A stretch of DNA of 43,224 nucleotides, from contig CACWLG010000036.1 of the NCBI GenBank assembly GCA_902761635.1, positions 1-43,224 on the forward strand, given 5' to 3'. Below the pieces are notes generated by a model, which searched no databases, was not told the origin of the DNA, and was given only the letters and a program-made list of their open reading frames with translations. Origin of the DNA: Oscillospiraceae bacterium (lineage in GTDB: Bacteria > Bacillota > Clostridia > Oscillospirales > Oscillospiraceae). This document shows positions 7,251 through 16,271 of this stretch, one piece after another. Position numbers and translations under genes: made by a program. The first letter of the stretch is position 1. Each line of letters starts with the position of its first letter.

Positions 7251-7405
7251 CTTGCCTAAATCTCCCCTCTGATCTTCAGAATGTTTTATAAAAATAGCAC
7301 AGTTATTGATGTTTGTAAATAGTCTTCATGTGCATAAATGTATTTGCAAATAGCTTTGCGGGATGTTAAGGTAACAGCGTCAATCTTTTCAAGGAGGCGT
7401 TCTTC
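7251..7405. promoter_or_regulatory. Divergent lysR/pxp control region with spaced direct repeat
   Basis: TTTGTAAATAG at 7312-7322 recurs as TTTGCAAATAG at 7343-7353, 31 bases apart (about three helical turns), in an otherwise AT-rich interval. This fits a LysR-type binding region with two half-sites on one DNA face. I could not choose a single convincing -35/-10 pair. Confidence 0.45.
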
Positions 7406-8608
7406 ATGAATGACAGGAAGAAAAGCAGCGGAGCTCTGATCGGAGCCGCATTTTTGATGGCAACATCCGCCATCGGCCCGGGCTTTCTGACCCAGACGTC
7501 CAAGTTCACCGGCGACTACGGCGCAAGCTTCGGCTTTGTGATCCTGGCCTCGGTGCTGCTGGCTGCGATCGCGCAGCTGAATATCTGGCGTGTGCTCTGC
7601 ACGACCGGCCTGCGCGGGCAGGATGTGGCGAATAAGCTGCTGCCCGGCCTGGGGTACGTGCTGTCCGGCCTCATCGTCCTCGGCGGCCTGGTGTTCAACA
7701 TCGGCAACGTCGGCGGCGGCGCGCTCGGCTTCCAGACCCTGCTGGGCATCCCGACCTGGCTGGGCTGCATTCTCTCCGGGGCGCTGGCCATCGTGATCTT
7801 TGTGTTCAAGAACGCGAAGGGCATCATGGACCGCATCGTGAAGATCCTCGGCGGCGTGATGATCGTCGTGATCCTCATCGTCATTTTCATCGTCAAGCCC
7901 CCCATCGGCTCGGCGGTCAAGAACAGCTTCGTCCCCGAGACGGGCTACACCGTCCTCTTCCCCTCCATCCTGACCCTGCTGGGCGGCACGGTCGGCGGCT
8001 ACATCACCTTTGCCGGTGCCCACAGGCTCATTGACGCGGGCATCACCGGCAAGGACAACAGCGGGGAGATCACCAAGAGCTCCGTCGTCGGCATCCTGAT
8101 CGCGGCGCTGGTGCGCGTGCTGCTGTTCCTCGCGGTGCTCGGCGTGGTGGCGGCGGGCGCGAAGCTTGACGCCTCCAACCCCGCGGCGGACGCCTTCCGC
8201 CAGGGCGCGGGTGAGATCGGCTACCGCTTTGCGGGCCTTGTGCTCCTGTGCGCGGCCATCACCTCCATCATCGGCGCGGCCTACACCTCGGTCTCCTTCC
8301 TGAAGACCTTCCACAGCGGCATCGCCAAAAACGAGAACTGGTGGGTCATCGGCTTCATCGCCTTCTCGACTCTCATCATGGTCATCTCCGGCAGCCCCGC
8401 GACCCTGCTGGTCGTGGCGGGCGCCCTGAACGGCCTGATCCTGCCGCTCTCGCTCGGCATCTGCCTCGTCGCCGCGAAGAACAAAAAGATCGTCGGAAAC
8501 GACTACAGGCACCCCACGTGGCTGCTGGTCCTCGGCGTGATCGTCGTGGTGCTCTCGGCCTATGTCGGCGTCAAGTCCCTCGGCAATCTCGGGACGCTGT
8601 TTCACTGA
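7406..8608 (+). CDS. NRAMP-related membrane transporter of the pxp operon (YcsG-like)
   Basis: A 400-residue protein with about eleven membrane segments and the overall sequence pattern of the NRAMP superfamily. It resembles Bacillus YcsG, which also lies beside the 5-oxoprolinase genes. In NRAMP metal transporters helix 1 carries DPGN and helix 6 carries MPH; here the equivalents read SAIGPGFLTQTSKF and YITFAGAHRLIDAG, so the Asp and Met metal ligands are missing. A non-metal substrate such as 5-oxoproline is therefore more likely. AAGGAGG lies eight bases before the ATG. It is first in the operon, three bases before pxpB. Confidence 0.85.
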   Translation: MNDRKKSSGALIGAAFLMATSAIGPGFLTQTSKFTGDYGASFGFVILASVLLAAIAQLNIWRVLCTTGLRGQDVANKLLPGLGYVLSGLIVLGGLVFNIGNVGGGALGFQTLLGIPTWLGCILSGALAIVIFVFKNAKGIMDRIVKILGGVMIVVILIVIFIVKPPIGSAVKNSFVPETGYTVLFPSILTLLGGTVGGYITFAGAHRLIDAGITGKDNSGEITKSSVVGILIAALVRVLLFLAVLGVVAAGAKLDASNPAADAFRQGAGEIGYRFAGLVLLCAAITSIIGAAYTSVSFLKTFHSGIAKNENWWVIGFIAFSTLIMVISGSPATLLVVAGALNGLILPLSLGICLVAAKNKKIVGNDYRHPTWLLVLGVIVVVLSAYVGVKSLGNLGTLFH

Positions 8609-8611
8609 GCC

Positions 8612-9346
8612 ATGGCGGACATGAAACTGCGCATCCTGCCGGAGGGCGACGCGGCCCTGCTCGTACAGCTCGAGCAGGAGATCCGCCCGGACATCAACGC
8701 CCGCCTTGCGGCCCTGGTGAAGCTCATCCGCCAGCAGCAGATCGAAGGCATCGTCGATCTCATCCCCACCTACTGCGCGCTGCTGGTGCAGTATAACCCC
8801 CTTGTCGTGTCCTATGATGCGCTCTATCAGCGCGTCTCCTCGATTGCGAAAATGGACATCCGCACCGACGAGTGGCACAGAAAGATCTGGGAAATCCCCG
8901 TTTGCTACGGCGGGGATTTCGGCCCGGATCTGCCCGCCATCGCAAGGCACGCGGGCCTGAGCGAGGACGAGGTCATCCGCATCCATTCCGGGCGCGACTA
9001 CCTCATTTACATGCTGGGCTTTCTGCCGGGCTTCACCTACCTCGGCGGGCTTGACGAGCGCATCCACACCCCGCGCCTCGGCACGCCGCGAAAGCGCATC
9101 CCGGCGGGCTCGGTGGGCATCGGCGGGTCCCAGACCGGCATCTACCCGATGGACTCCCCCGGCGGCTGGCAGCTCATGGGCATGACGCCCGTGAGGACCT
9201 ACGACCCCGAGAGGCCCAACCCCATCCTCGTGGAGGCCGGGGACTACATCCGCTTTGTCCCGATCTCCGGGGGAGAATTTCAGGAGATCAAGGCGGCGGT
9301 CGAGGCGGGCACGTACCGCGTGACGGCACGAAAGGGGGACAGCTGA
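8612..9346 (+). CDS. pxpB: 5-oxoprolinase subunit PxpB (KipI/AHS1 family)
   Basis: A 244-residue member of the allophanate hydrolase subunit 1 / KipI family. Family blocks are visible: LPEGDAALLVQLEQEI at the N terminus, YLIYMLGFLPGFTYLGGLD near residue 130 and IPAGSVGIGGSQTGIYPMDS near 165. PxpABC cleaves 5-oxoproline to glutamate with ATP. The same fold forms half of the carboxyltransferase domain of urea carboxylase. It starts four bases after the transporter stop and is followed two bases later by pxpC. Confidence 0.92.
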   Translation: MADMKLRILPEGDAALLVQLEQEIRPDINARLAALVKLIRQQQIEGIVDLIPTYCALLVQYNPLVVSYDALYQRVSSIAKMDIRTDEWHRKIWEIPVCYGGDFGPDLPAIARHAGLSEDEVIRIHSGRDYLIYMLGFLPGFTYLGGLDERIHTPRLGTPRKRIPAGSVGIGGSQTGIYPMDSPGGWQLMGMTPVRTYDPERPNPILVEAGDYIRFVPISGGEFQEIKAAVEAGTYRVTARKGDS

Positions 9347-9347
9347 G

Positions 9348-10379
9348 ATGGGCTTTCGCGTATTGAAGGGCGGCCTTCTCACAACGGTGCAGGACATGGG
9401 CCGCACCGGCTACCAGAGCCAGGGCTTCGGCGTCGGCGGCGTGATGGACAGGAGGAGCTTCCGCATTGCGAACATGCTGCTGGATAACCCGGAGAACGAG
9501 GCGGCGCTGGAGTGCACGCTCATCGGGCCGACCCTGGAGTTTACAAGCCCCATGATCATCGCCCTTGCCGGGGGCGATTTCCGGCCGGAGCTCAACGACG
9601 AGCCGGTCAAAATGTACACGGCGATCTATGTGAAAAAGGGCGATGTGCTGCACGTCGGCAGCGCGCGGACAGGGCGCTGCTGCTACATCGCCTTCTCCAA
9701 TTATCTCTCCGTCCCGGTGGCGCTGGGCTCGCGAAGCACGAATCTCAAGTGCGGCCTCGGCGGCTTCAAGGGGCGGCGGCTGGAGGCGGGCGACTATATT
9801 GAGACGCGCATCCAGCGGCGGCAGTACCTGCCGTTTTTTCTCTCGCGGACCCTGCCGCTGCACGAGTTTGACGGCGACAGCGCGACGATCCGCGTGATCA
9901 TGGGCCCGCAGCAGGACCGCTTCTCCAAGAAGGGGATCGAGACCTTCCTGACAAGCGAGTACACGGTCTCCACGGACTTTGACCGCATGGGCGTGCGCCT
10001 GGAGGGGCCGTATATCGAGACAAAGCACGGCTCGGATATCATCTCCGACGGCATCGCCTACGGCGCCATTCAGGTGCCGAGCCACGGAAAGCCCATCGCC
10101 CTGATGGCGGACCGGCAGACCACGGGCGGCTATGCCAAGATCGCCGTGGTGGCGAGCGTGGATATGCCGAAGCTGGCACAGCGGCGGACCGACGACCGGG
10201 TACGCTTCGTCCCGATCACCGTGCAGCAGGCCCAGCAGCTCATCCGCGAGGAGGAAGCCGAGCTGCAGGAGCTGCGCAGCCGCATCCACCGCCCCTGCAG
10301 GGAGGTGCTCGAGGTGCGCCTGACCGCCAAGCGAATCGAATCACTGATGGAGGATGGAAGAGCATATGCTGGATCTTGA
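9348..10379 (+). CDS. pxpC: 5-oxoprolinase subunit PxpC (KipA/AHS2, biotin-dependent carboxyltransferase family)
   Basis: 343 residues of the AHS2/KipA family: LLTTVQDMGRTGYQSQGFGV at the N terminus, then VGSARTGRCCYIAFSNYL, IMGPQQDRFSKKGIETFL and FDRMGVRLEGPYIE. It pairs with PxpB to form the ATP-dependent lactamase core; the corresponding domain pair in urea amidolyase is the carboxyltransferase. The stop overlaps the start of the biotin-carrier gene, so translation of the two is coupled. GAGATG at the start forms a tight junction with pxpB. Confidence 0.92.
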   Translation: MGFRVLKGGLLTTVQDMGRTGYQSQGFGVGGVMDRRSFRIANMLLDNPENEAALECTLIGPTLEFTSPMIIALAGGDFRPELNDEPVKMYTAIYVKKGDVLHVGSARTGRCCYIAFSNYLSVPVALGSRSTNLKCGLGGFKGRRLEAGDYIETRIQRRQYLPFFLSRTLPLHEFDGDSATIRVIMGPQQDRFSKKGIETFLTSEYTVSTDFDRMGVRLEGPYIETKHGSDIISDGIAYGAIQVPSHGKPIALMADRQTTGGYAKIAVVASVDMPKLAQRRTDDRVRFVPITVQQAQQLIREEEAELQELRSRIHRPCREVLEVRLTAKRIESLMEDGRAYAGS

Positions 10380-10809
10380 GAGAATCGAAGGGCTCATGAA
10401 GCTCATGGAGCAGTCGAGCCTGAAAACGGTCACGATTGAGGACGAGGGCTTCAAAATCAAAATGAGCAAGCTGGACAACGCCCCCATTCTGGCCCAGGGG
10501 ACGCTGGCCCCGGCGGCGGCTCCCGTCGCCCCGGCAGCCGCCGTGCAGACCGCGCCTGAGGACGAGACGGAGCTGAACATCACAAGCCCCATCGTCGGCA
10601 CCTTCTACTCCGCGGCAGGCCCCACCATCCCCGCCTATGTGAAGGTCGGCGACAGCGTCAAGAGCGGCGACACGATCTGCATCATCGAGGCCATGAAGAT
10701 GATGAACGAGATCACGGCGGAGTTTGACTGCCGCATCGAGTCGGTGCTGGTGTCGAACGAGCAGAAGGTCGAATACGGCCAGCCGCTCTTCCGCGTGCGC
10801 AGGCTCTGA
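10366..10809 (+). CDS. accB: Biotin carboxyl carrier protein (AccB-like) of the pxp operon
   Basis: A 147-residue biotin carrier: an N-terminal helical segment (MLDLERIEGLMKLMEQSSL), an Ala/Pro-rich hinge (about residues 45-62) and a C-terminal biotinyl domain with IIEAMKMMNEITAE, whose central Lys is biotinylated. I prefer the ATG at 10366, with GGAAG just upstream, over an in-frame ATG at 10354 that would touch the GGAGG. The gene overlaps pxpC by 14 bases. No acetyl-CoA carboxyltransferase gene is nearby, so the carrier probably serves the PxpBC-type core or a complex elsewhere. Confidence 0.9.
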   Translation: MLDLERIEGLMKLMEQSSLKTVTIEDEGFKIKMSKLDNAPILAQGTLAPAAAPVAPAAAVQTAPEDETELNITSPIVGTFYSAAGPTIPAYVKVGDSVKSGDTICIIEAMKMMNEITAEFDCRIESVLVSNEQKVEYGQPLFRVRRL

Positions 10810-10820
10810 GGGGGACAGAC

Positions 10821-12173
<1,353 letters not shown>

Positions 12174-12185
12174 AGGAGAATAAGC

Positions 12186-12950
12186 ATGCGAATAGATCTC
12201 AACAGCGACCTCGGCGAGAGCTTCGGCCGCTACACCCTCGGAAACGACGCCGCGGTCCTCGAGCGCGTCAGCTCTGCCAACATCGCCTGCGGCTTTCACG
12301 CGGGCGACCCCGTCGTGATGCAGAAGACCGTGGGCCTCTGCCGGGCCTCCGGCGTGCGCGTCGGCGCCCATCCGGGCTTTCCGGATCTGATGGGCTTCGG
12401 GCGGCGGAGCATGAGCCTCTCCTTTGACGAGGCGAAGGCTTACGTCCTCTGTCAGCTCGGCGCGCTCGACGCCTTCTGCCGGGCGCAGGGGGTGCGCATG
12501 CAGCACGTCAAGCCCCACGGCGCCCTGTACAACATGGCGGCGAAGGACGAAAGCCTCTCCCGCGCCATCTGCGAGGCGGTGCGGGACTTCGACCGGGAGC
12601 TCATCGTCCTGGGCCTGGCAAACAGCGCCCTTGTGAAGACGGCGAAGGACCTCGGCCTGCGCGTCGCGTCCGAGGTGTTTGCCGACCGCGCCTATGAGCC
12701 GGACGGCAGCCTTGTCGCCCGCAGCAAGCCCGGCGCCATGATTACCGACGAGGACGAGGCCCTCCGGCGCGTCATCCGGATGGTGACGGAGCACCGCGTT
12801 TCCGCCGTCACGGGTGAGGACATCGAGATCGTCCCGGATTCCATCTGCGTCCACGGCGACGGGGAAAAGGCGCTGCTGTTTGTGCAGAGGATCCGCGACG
12901 CCCTCGCCGCAGACGGCATCGAGCTTGCGCCGCTCGACGCGATCGTGTGA
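12186..12950 (+). CDS. pxpA: 5-oxoprolinase subunit PxpA (LamB/YcsF family)
   Basis: 254 residues, the usual length of LamB/YcsF proteins, with the signature blocks IDLNSDLGESFGRYTLGND, SANIACGFHAGDPVVM, VRVGAHPGFPDLMGFGRR and VKPHGALYNM. The conserved Asp, His and Glu residues of this TIM-barrel-like fold are intact. It supplies the hydrolytic component of 5-oxoprolinase together with PxpBC. AAAGGAG precedes the ATG by eight bases. It is the last gene of the operon and is followed by a strong stem-loop. Confidence 0.93.
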   Translation: MRIDLNSDLGESFGRYTLGNDAAVLERVSSANIACGFHAGDPVVMQKTVGLCRASGVRVGAHPGFPDLMGFGRRSMSLSFDEAKAYVLCQLGALDAFCRAQGVRMQHVKPHGALYNMAAKDESLSRAICEAVRDFDRELIVLGLANSALVKTAKDLGLRVASEVFADRAYEPDGSLVARSKPGAMITDEDEALRRVIRMVTEHRVSAVTGEDIEIVPDSICVHGDGEKALLFVQRIRDALAADGIELAPLDAIV

Positions 12951-12960
12951 AAAAAAAATC

Positions 12961-13009
12961 ATCCCCCGGCGAATGCGTACACGGAAACGGTACGTTTTCG
13001 CCGGGGGAT
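12961..13009. terminator. Terminator of the CCCCGGCGAA family between pxpA and the CoA-transferase gene
   Basis: 12961-12973 (ATCCCCCGGCGAA) pairs perfectly with 12997-13009. A-run on the left and TTTT on the right suit bidirectional termination between convergent genes. The same stem core occurs at 24631-24667 and 42210-42254. Confidence 0.8.
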
Positions 13010-13037
13010 TTTGCGTTTTATTCGATTGCAGCGCGCC

Positions 13038-14348
13038 TCACACAATGTACCCCGCCTGTTTCGCCTCGAAGCGAAGCCGGTCCCGGAAGTCCGGGTGCGC
13101 GATCTCAATGAGGCGCTTTGCCCGCACGTCTGCCGGCTCGTCCAGGAGATCCGCCGCGCCGAACTCGGTGACGATGAAGTGCACGTCCGTGCGCGGGGTG
13201 GTGACGATGCTGCCGGCAGGCAGGGTCAGGGAGATGCTCGAGCTTCTGTTCCCCATCCTGTCCACATGCACCGCCGGGAGGGTCAGAAAGCTCTTGCCGC
13301 CGCAGCTCCAGCGGGCGCCGCGCACATAGTCGAGCTGGCCGCCCGTGCCGGAAAAGTGGCGGAAGCCGATGGTCTCGGCGCAGACCTGGCCCGCGAGATC
13401 ACAGCAGATGGCCCCGTTGACGGAGATCATGTTGTCGTTGCGGGCGATGTTGCGCGGGTCATTGAGGAGGGAGCAGGGCTGGGCCTCCAGCAGCGTGTTG
13501 TGATCCAGATAGTCGTAGAGCGCGCGGCTGCCGAGGGCGTTGGTGAACACCGTCCTGCCGGGGCAGTAGCTCTTGCGGGAGTTCGTGATGACGCCCGCCT
13601 GCATGAGCTTCATGAGGGGGTCGGTGAACATTTCCGAGTGGCAGCCGAGCTCCCGCCGCACCGTGAGCGCTTCCCCGATCGCGGCGGACACGCCCCCGAT
13701 GCCGAACTGCACGCAGGCCCCGTCCGGCACCCGCTCGGCGACATACGCCGCAATGGCGCGCTGCTCCGGCGTGGGGGCGGGCAGGTGCATCTCCGGCAGC
13801 TCCTCATCCAGGGGGACAAGGCAGCTCACCCGCTCCGCCGGGATCAGGCAGCCCGGGCCGCAGACAAAGGGCATGCGCCGGTTCACCTGCAGGATCACCG
13901 TCTCGCACACGTCCAGCAGCGCAGGGTCGAAGGGGGCAAGCCCCAGGCTGATCATGCCGTTTTCATCCGGCAGGCTCCCCGCGGCGAGCAGGACGCGGGC
14001 CCGGTGCTTTTCCATGCGGTCCTGCGTGATGTTTGAAAGGTGTATCGCCTGGTAGCTCAGGTCCGAGCCGCCGCTGACCGCCCGGCGCTCACCGGGGCCG
14101 AAAAAGCAGCTTTTGACATGCACATGCCCGTTGCAGCGTTTCTCGGCGATGCGCGCCTCCTTGAAAAAGCCCGCGAGGTACAGCGTCACATCCTCCAGGT
14201 TTTCAAGCGCGTAGTCCGCGAGGGCGTCCAGCAGGGCGTAGGGGATGCTGCCGCCGAAATTGGAGTTCACCGTATCGCCGCTGCGGATGAGGCGCACGGC
14301 CTCGGCGGGGCTCATGATTTTGTCCCGGTATTTTTTCTGCCAATCCAT
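13038..14348 (-). CDS. Acetyl-CoA hydrolase/transferase-family CoA-transferase (4-hydroxybutyrate or butyrate type)
   Basis: A 436-residue family I CoA-transferase of the acetyl-CoA hydrolase/transferase type. Visible features are the N-terminal ADYALENLEDVTLYLAGFF region, FGIGGVSAAIGEAL and HSEMFTDPLMKLM (the region holding the catalytic Glu in 4-hydroxybutyrate CoA-transferases) and the CoA-site block FSGTGGQLDYVRGA. Length matches the family. It moves CoA between short-chain acids and acetate in fermenters; the substrate cannot be fixed from sequence. It starts 21 bases after the guanylate-kinase-like gene, with AAAGGAG upstream of ATG 14348, and ends against the pxp terminator. Confidence 0.88.
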   Translation of the reverse strand: MDWQKKYRDKIMSPAEAVRLIRSGDTVNSNFGGSIPYALLDALADYALENLEDVTLYLAGFFKEARIAEKRCNGHVHVKSCFFGPGERRAVSGGSDLSYQAIHLSNITQDRMEKHRARVLLAAGSLPDENGMISLGLAPFDPALLDVCETVILQVNRRMPFVCGPGCLIPAERVSCLVPLDEELPEMHLPAPTPEQRAIAAYVAERVPDGACVQFGIGGVSAAIGEALTVRRELGCHSEMFTDPLMKLMQAGVITNSRKSYCPGRTVFTNALGSRALYDYLDHNTLLEAQPCSLLNDPRNIARNDNMISVNGAICCDLAGQVCAETIGFRHFSGTGGQLDYVRGARWSCGGKSFLTLPAVHVDRMGNRSSSISLTLPAGSIVTTPRTDVHFIVTEFGAADLLDEPADVRAKRLIEIAHPDFRDRLRFEAKQAGYIV

Positions 14349-14369
14349 GGGCAGCGTCTCCTTTTCGGC

Positions 14370-14921
14370 TCAGTCTCGGGCGCGGTCTATGAGGGCGCAG
14401 AGCGCCTCAACAGCCTTGCCCGCATCATCGGTGGGGATAAAAGCGTCGCAGAAGCCGGCCTGTGCCTTCTCCCCTGCCGCCCTGTCCATGCGGGCCGTGA
14501 CCTCGAAGGGGCTGCGGGCGGTCTTCTCATAGCGGGCGCGGAGGAGTTCCTCCGTCGAGGGGGCCATGTAGACGCACACGGCCTCCGGCATGCTGCGCTT
14601 TATCTGGGCGGCCCTGTCGATCTCAAGATTCAGCAGGACGTTTTTCCCGGCCGCGAGCTGCTCAAGCACAAGGCGGCGGGAGGTGCCGTAGTCGTTGCCG
14701 GCGAACTCCGTGCTCTCCAGCAGCTCCCCGGATTCCCGCATGGCCTTCCAGGCGTCCAGATCGTAAAACCAGAAGCCGGCGCCGTCCCGCTCCCCGGGCT
14801 TTTTCTTGCGCGCCGTGACGGGGACCACGCTGCCGATGTCACGCCGACTGTCCAGCACGGCGCCGACGATCTCCCGCAGCCCGGCCCCGGAGGGACCGGA
14901 GATCACAAACAACTTTGCCAT
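14370..14921 (-). CDS. Guanylate kinase-like protein lacking the P-loop lysine
   Basis: A 183-residue protein that follows guanylate kinase along its length: start LFVISGPSGAG, then VPVTARKKKPGERDGAGFWF (GMP-binding region), ELLESTEFAGNDYGTSRRLV and KNVLLNLEIDRAAQIKR. In normal enzymes the P-loop reads GPSGAGKST; here it reads GPSGAGLRE, so the ATP-phosphate-binding Lys and Ser/Thr are absent (codons CTG CGG GAG, read on the minus strand). It is probably a non-canonical paralogue, not the essential Gmk. ATG 14921 has AGGAG upstream. It is the first gene of a pair with the CoA-transferase. Confidence 0.85.
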   Translation of the reverse strand: MAKLFVISGPSGAGLREIVGAVLDSRRDIGSVVPVTARKKKPGERDGAGFWFYDLDAWKAMRESGELLESTEFAGNDYGTSRRLVLEQLAAGKNVLLNLEIDRAAQIKRSMPEAVCVYMAPSTEELLRARYEKTARSPFEVTARMDRAAGEKAQAGFCDAFIPTDDAGKAVEALCALIDRARD

Positions 14922-15014
14922 CCCTGTTCTCCTTTGCAGATTTTTTCTCATTATACCCGATTCCCCGGCGCTTTGCAAGGCAGGAATACAGCGCGCCGCC
15001 GCGCGCGTTTTTTC

Positions 15015-15043
15015 TTTGCATTTGCGGGAAACTGTGATATGAT
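15015..15043 (+). promoter_or_regulatory. Probable promoter of the RlmD-type gene
   Basis: TTTGCA at 15015-15020 and TATGAT at 15038-15043 with a 17-base spacer, about 30 bases before the start codon, in the divergent gap between the guanylate-kinase-like gene and this gene. Confidence 0.6.
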
Positions 15044-15074
15044 AGGGTATACTATCCTTTTTTGGGAGGCGGCC

Positions 15075-16232
15075 ATGGATCAAGGCTATACGGCGCCCTG
15101 CCCGCTGCACAAGAGCTGCGGCGGCTGCCAGCTCCAGCATCTCCCCTATCCCGAACAGCTCCGGCGCAAGATGGCGCGGGAGATCGCCCTGCTCGGGCGC
15201 TTCGGCCATGTGGAGCCCATCCTCGGCATGGCCGACCCCACCCATTACCGCAACAAGGTCTGCGCCGCCTTCGGGCTGGACGGAAAAAGGCGCATCGTCT
15301 CCGGCATCTACCAGCCGGGCAGCCACCGCATCGTGCCGGTGGACACGTGCCTGATTGAGGACGAGATTGCCGACCGCATCATCGTGGATATCCGGCACAT
15401 GCTGCGGGATTTCAAGATCCAGGTCTTTGACGAGCGCTCGGGGCGCGGCTTTCTGCGCCATGTGCTGGTGCGCCGGGGCTTTCAGAGCGGCGAGGTGATG
15501 GTGGTCCTCGTCGCCGCCTCACCCGTCTTCCCGACGCAGAAGCCCTTTGTGAAAAAGCTTTTGGAGAAGCACCCCGAGATCACGACCGTGGTGCTGAATA
15601 TAAACGATCGCTTCACCCCCGTGGTCCTCGGCGAGCGGGAGAAGCTCCTCCATGGCCCCGGCACGATCGAGGACACGCTCTGCGCTCACCGCTTCCGCAT
15701 CTCGCCCCGCTCCTTCTACCAGGTAAACCCCGTGCAGACCGAGGTCCTGTACGGCACGGCGGTCTCCTTCGCCGCTCTCACCGGGGCCGAGACCGTGCTT
15801 GACGCCTACTGCGGCATCGGCACCATCGGCATCACCGCGAGCGGCGGGGCAAAGCAGGTCATCGGCGTGGAATTAAACCGCGCCGCGGTGAAGGACGCCA
15901 TCGCAAACGCGAAGCTGAACGGTCTCAAAAACTGCTGGTTCACCGCCGGGGACGCGGGCGAATACATGTTGGGATGCGCGCGCGAGGGGATACGCCCGGA
16001 CGTGGTGTTTCTTGACCCGCCGCGCGCGGGCAGCAGTGAGGCCTTCCTGCGCGCCCTTTTGAAAAGCGCGCCCGCCCGCGCGGTCTACGTCTCCTGCGAC
16101 CCCGGGACCCTGGCCCGGGATCTGGACGTGCTGACGGCCGGAGGCTATCAGGTGCGGAAGATCCAGCCGGTGGACATGTTCCCCTTTACCGAGCATGTGG
16201 AGACCGTGGTTCTGCTGACACGTCCATGCTGA
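15075..16232 (+). CDS. RlmD/RumA-type 23S rRNA (uracil-C5) methyltransferase
   Basis: A 385-residue SAM-dependent RNA methyltransferase. The N terminus carries the cysteine cluster CPLHKSCGGCQLQH that with a further Cys binds a 4Fe-4S centre in RumA/RlmD. The C-terminal half has the SAM motif LDAYCGIGTIGI, FLDPPRAGSSE, and VYVSCDPGTLARDL with the catalytic Cys; QPVDMFPFTEHVETVVLL is the family's closing motif. An N-terminal TRAM domain is missing, as in short Firmicutes homologues. GGGAGG lies six bases before the ATG at 15075; the open frame continues far upstream but is not supported by a start there. Exact uridine target is uncertain. Confidence 0.9.
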   Translation: MDQGYTAPCPLHKSCGGCQLQHLPYPEQLRRKMAREIALLGRFGHVEPILGMADPTHYRNKVCAAFGLDGKRRIVSGIYQPGSHRIVPVDTCLIEDEIADRIIVDIRHMLRDFKIQVFDERSGRGFLRHVLVRRGFQSGEVMVVLVAASPVFPTQKPFVKKLLEKHPEITTVVLNINDRFTPVVLGEREKLLHGPGTIEDTLCAHRFRISPRSFYQVNPVQTEVLYGTAVSFAALTGAETVLDAYCGIGTIGITASGGAKQVIGVELNRAAVKDAIANAKLNGLKNCWFTAGDAGEYMLGCAREGIRPDVVFLDPPRAGSSEAFLRALLKSAPARAVYVSCDPGTLARDLDVLTAGGYQVRKIQPVDMFPFTEHVETVVLLTRPC

Positions 16233-16271
16233 ACATCCGATCCGTAAATTCCGTAGCAGGGGGGATAAACT

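Noticed and set aside
14040-15074. N-terminal extension of the RlmD-type frame
   Set aside because: It overlaps the CoA-transferase and guanylate-kinase-like genes on the other strand; the promoter, GGGAGG and the family start all point to 15075.
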